In this document: piece after piece, positions 5,044 through 7,051 of the stretch
How the letters are laid out: every line of letters starts with the position of its first letter
Numbering within the stretch: position 1 is the stretch's first letter
From: Christensenella sp. UBA767
GTDB lineage: Bacteria; Bacillota; Clostridia; Christensenellales; CAG-917
Reading direction: 5' to 3'
Length of the DNA stretch: 7,051 nucleotides
Assembly (NCBI GenBank): GCA_002297185.1
Contig: DBJV01000006.1
Coordinates: forward strand, 1 to 7,051
Translations under genes and position numbers: made by a program
Notes under the pieces: generated by a model
What the model was told of the DNA's origin: nothing
Databases searched by the model: none
The model's input: the letters and a program-made list of their open reading frames with translations, nothing else

Positions 5044-5067
5044 GACGGCTTGCGCTTGCAAGCCGTC
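5044..5067 (+). repeat. Perfect 10-bp hairpin after the MgtC-like gene, without U-tract
   Basis: GACGGCTTGC (5044-5053) and GCAAGCCGTC (5058-5067) pair perfectly around GCTT, starting 31 bases after the stop codon. No T-run follows. It may protect the 3' end of the message or assist the terminator downstream. It is preceded by the G-rich stretch GGGAGGTCGGGAGGG at 5021-5035. Confidence 0.75.
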
Positions 5068-5109
5068 GCTACACAAGAATTTCGTATCTTTAAAGTCAAA
5101 TCACAATAT

Positions 5110-5160
5110 AAACAAAAAACAAACTCTCGCACAAAGCGAGAGTTTAAGTATGTATTTTTG
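5110..5160 (-). terminator. Intrinsic terminator between convergent genes, probably bidirectional
   Basis: AAACTCTCGC (5121-5130) and GCGAGAGTTT (5136-5145) form a perfect 10-bp stem with a 5-base loop. On the minus strand it is followed by GTTTTTTGTTT, a good U-tract for the signal peptidase transcript. On the plus strand a weaker T-run (TATTTTTG, 5153-5160) follows, for the antiporter-MgtC operon. Confidence 0.85.
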
Positions 5161-5174
5161 TGTTATAAACTATT

Positions 5175-5224
5175 GATTTTGCAATTAAATGCAAATTTTA
5201 GATTTTGCAACTTGTACGTTGCAA
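5175..5224. repeat. AT-rich direct and inverted repeats downstream of lepB
   Basis: GATTTTGCAA occurs at 5175-5184 and 5201-5210. The second copy overlaps the inverted repeat TTGCAAC (5205-5211) / GTTGCAA (5218-5224). They lie in the 3' untranslated region of the signal peptidase gene. No function is evident. Confidence 0.5.
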
Positions 5225-5296
5225 GCGACAGATTTTAGCGTTTGGGTGCGTTGCGTTTTATCGTTTGTGTTGCTTGGTGCAACGACTTTTTGCGGA

Positions 5297-5920
5297 TTAG
5301 GGCTTGCGTAATTTGCCGTCAAGACCTTTGATTAAAAAGCATTTTCCGACGAGTGTATCGAGGCTCGCGCAGCCGTAAATTCGGCTGTCGGAAGAGTGGT
5401 TGCGGTTGTCGCCCATGCAAAACATTTGTCCGTCTGGTACGACCAAATCTATTTCTTCTTCCATAACGGAATCGCTGTTTATATAAGGCTCGTCAAGCAT
5501 TTCGCCGTTGACATAGACTTTGCCGCCGGTTATTTGGATATGGTCGCCGCCAAGTGCGATTACTCGCTTTACGAGGGAGGCTTTTTGCCCCGTCTTGCTA
5601 TCCACAATCCAGTCGGGCGTAAAGACCACGATATCGCCGCGTTTGAGTTTTGCTTTTTTGTTGAGATAAAGGACTTCGCCGTTGGTGCGCTCGGCATCGC
5701 TGTCGCCCTCAATCGTTGCTCCGTTACCGCCGTCGAGGGTGGGGTACATAGATATGCCGTCAACGATGAAGGACGAGAAAACGTACTTTTTGAGGAGCAG
5801 CGCGCTCGTCACCGCAATCGCCACAACCAAAAGCACGCATATAACGGATATGATTATGCGTTTGGAGTTGTTGCGCTCGGGCTGTACTTCGGGAATGTCC
5901 GTTTGGAATGAGTCTTGCAT
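5297..5920 (-). CDS. lepB: Signal peptidase I
   Basis: This 207-residue membrane-anchored serine protease removes signal peptides from exported preproteins on the outer face of the membrane. It has a short cytoplasmic N-terminus (1-20), a single membrane anchor (21-43), then SMYPTL with nucleophile Ser57, RGDIVVF (94-100), LVKRVIALGGD with general base Lys118, and GDNRNHSSDSR (170-180). All are canonical. Ser and Lys are 61 residues apart, longer than about 40 in Bacillus SipS, because of an acidic Gly-rich insertion around residues 63-90. The start is the only sensible ATG before the anchor, but it has no clear Shine-Dalgarno sequence (upstream is AAAGATAAAATATACTTTGAT). It lies 33 bases after the hydrolase-like gene and is probably co-transcribed, although a weak -10-like TAAAAT could give a private promoter. 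The gene ends before a terminator at 5110-5160. Confidence 0.95.
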   Translation of the reverse strand: MQDSFQTDIPEVQPERNNSKRIIISVICVLLVVAIAVTSALLLKKYVFSSFIVDGISMYPTLDGGNGATIEGDSDAERTNGEVLYLNKKAKLKRGDIVVFTPDWIVDSKTGQKASLVKRVIALGGDHIQITGGKVYVNGEMLDEPYINSDSVMEEEIDLVVPDGQMFCMGDNRNHSSDSRIYGCASLDTLVGKCFLIKGLDGKLRKP

Positions 5921-5953
5921 ATCAAAGTATATTTTATCTTTTGCAAATTATTT

Positions 5954-7051
5954 TCAAATCCACAAAAAATTGTTGAGTATCGCGCCGTCAACCGAGATGA
6001 TTTCGATCACCTTTGCGCAGCTGAAAGCGGAGAGAGTTCTGCCTTCTTCGCTCTTGAAGTCGGAACATTCAAAGAGCAGTTTTTGCCAAAACTCGCCGCC
6101 GTTGAGGTTGGCGTGAGCGGTGTAGCGTTTTAGATCGGGATATGACAATACCGACACTTCCAATTTACGCTCGGTTTTTGAGTATGCGTCGATGTGTAAG
6201 GACGCGGAGCGGGGAAGTGCTTTCATCTCGTGTATGCTGCGGCAAAGAGACAAAACGCCGTTGTCGAGAGTGATGCCTTTTATGCCGAATGGACCTTCTT
6301 TGACTTTGAGAGAGTTCTCGTCAAGAAGTGCGGAATCGGATTTTGCGGAAAAACCGCCTAGGCCCATGCTTCCGTCGTAAATTATGCTGGAATTGCGCAT
6401 AGCGGAGTCGATTGCCGTAACGTCGTGCTTTGACGGAATGACGTCGATGACTTTGGTGGAGATGATGTCGCCGTCGTCGTAATCGAAGGTGGCATATGCC
6501 ACGATAAGTTCATTTTCGTCATACACAGGCACGTCGCAAACGTATTCGTGTTCGCCGACTTTTTGCTTGATATCAAGCACTCGCCAGTAGCGTTCCTTGG
6601 ATATCGGTTCGCCGTAGCTTATGTACAATCTGCGAGATTTTGCGCCCCTTGCGGAGTTGACTCGCACGTACAATCTGCCGTCCGTGGTGTCAAATTTCAT
6701 CGTCGGCATAGCGCACGTTTCGCCGTCCGGAGCAAGGCGTTTGCGCAGCCAGCAAAGGCACGCGTTTCCGACCGATTTTGTCAACTGTTGACCGCAAGAG
6801 TCGGATATTATGAGTTGTTTTTCCTTGCATTTGACAAGGTCGAGCATGTCGCCGATTCTATCCACGTCGCAAGCGACGGAGTCTCTCGTTGCAATCGCAA
6901 GGGTGGGGCAATGCACGAACATCGCGTACGTTTCCGCGCCGACGCCTGTGGAATAGGCAAGTTGTTCGTCGTCGGAGGGGATATCCTTGCCCAAGAATTT
7001 GGGGCTGTCGGTTGCCCAGCGGTAACCGCCTCCGTTTGCCGCGACAAGCGC
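5954..7051 (-). CDS. Alpha/beta-hydrolase-like protein (acetylxylan esterase/dienelactone hydrolase type), C-terminal part, likely inactive
   Basis: The frame is open to the right edge, so the gene is 5'-partial. About 365 residues are visible and the true start lies outside. A TTG at 6994 is internal, because coding continues upstream (ANGGGYRWATDSPKF). The segment GAETYAMFVHCPTLAIATRDSVACDVDR (codons about 6938-6855) fits the late strand of an alpha/beta hydrolase with its catalytic Asp. That is followed by LIISDSCGQQLTKS and CLCWLRKRL, where relatives have a His-containing 'NH' or 'GH' motif. Here it is Gln-Gln (6790-6785). The C-terminal part is beta-rich (RLYVRVNS...YISYGEPISKERYWRV and later repeats), like the appended domain of some large esterases. 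The nucleophile Ser would be off-window. It precedes lepB by 33 bases. Family assignment is from pattern memory. Loss of activity is inferred. Confidence 0.5.
   Translation of the reverse strand, partial: ALVAANGGGYRWATDSPKFLGKDIPSDDEQLAYSTGVGAETYAMFVHCPTLAIATRDSVACDVDRIGDMLDLVKCKEKQLIISDSCGQQLTKSVGNACLCWLRKRLAPDGETCAMPTMKFDTTDGRLYVRVNSARGAKSRRLYISYGEPISKERYWRVLDIKQKVGEHEYVCDVPVYDENELIVAYATFDYDDGDIISTKVIDVIPSKHDVTAIDSAMRNSSIIYDGSMGLGGFSAKSDSALLDENSLKVKEGPFGIKGITLDNGVLSLCRSIHEMKALPRSASLHIDAYSKTERKLEVSVLSYPDLKRYTAHANLNGGEFWQKLLFECSDFKSEEGRTLSAFSCAKVIEIISVDGAILNNFLWI

Noticed and set aside
5014..5238. A 74-residue plus-strand open frame and a possible GTG start at 5041 after a GGAGG
   Set aside because: Both read through two perfect hairpins, including the terminator, and encode no recognisable domain.
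5396..5911. A 171-residue plus-strand open frame opposite lepB
   Set aside because: It is antisense to all the canonical signal peptidase motifs, so it is not a separate gene.

Overview
The window reads as chromosome of an anaerobic Clostridia-type member of the Bacillota, probably uncultured. This rests on purine-rich GAGG-type ribosome binding sites, good sigma-A-like promoters, a gram-positive-style signal peptidase I, and clostridial-looking mobile-element proteins at the left edge. The assignment is inferred from these features, not from a database search.

Left segment (1 to about 1198) looks like the end of an integrated mobile element. It holds the tail of an ArdA-like antirestriction protein, a 78-residue protein and a 138-residue protein whose start overlaps the previous stop. 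A terminator follows. Next, on the minus strand, is an intact tRNA-Arg(CCT) with its own promoter and terminator. Then comes a short AT-rich stretch with a tandem 11-bp repeat and two copies of a 13-bp repeat. It ends exactly at a second tRNA-Arg(CCT) that keeps only its 5' half (1199-1238). The simplest reading is an attachment junction: an element inserted at the anticodon loop of a host tRNA-Arg gene and carries a complete substitute tRNA.

Middle (1239-1835): the truncated tRNA's surviving promoter, about 190 bases with no recognisable feature, a strong promoter driving tRNA-Pro(GGG), and a dense cluster of three hairpins between tRNA-Pro and the converging LysR gene.

Right of this is a regulatory and transport module. 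A LysR-type regulator (minus) diverges from a two-gene plus-strand operon: a CPA2-type cation/proton antiporter with a double-Asp motif, then a MgtC/SapB-family membrane protein 10 bases downstream. The shared 137-bp intergenic region has a promoter whose 17-bp spacer is almost filled by a palindrome, a natural candidate operator. The likely job is LysR-controlled cation or pH homeostasis at the membrane.

Far right, on the minus strand, is a signal peptidase I gene preceded 33 bases upstream by the 3' part of a large alpha/beta-hydrolase-like gene that runs off the window. The hydrolase seems to lack its catalytic histidine. A terminator hairpin lies between these genes and the converging MgtC gene.
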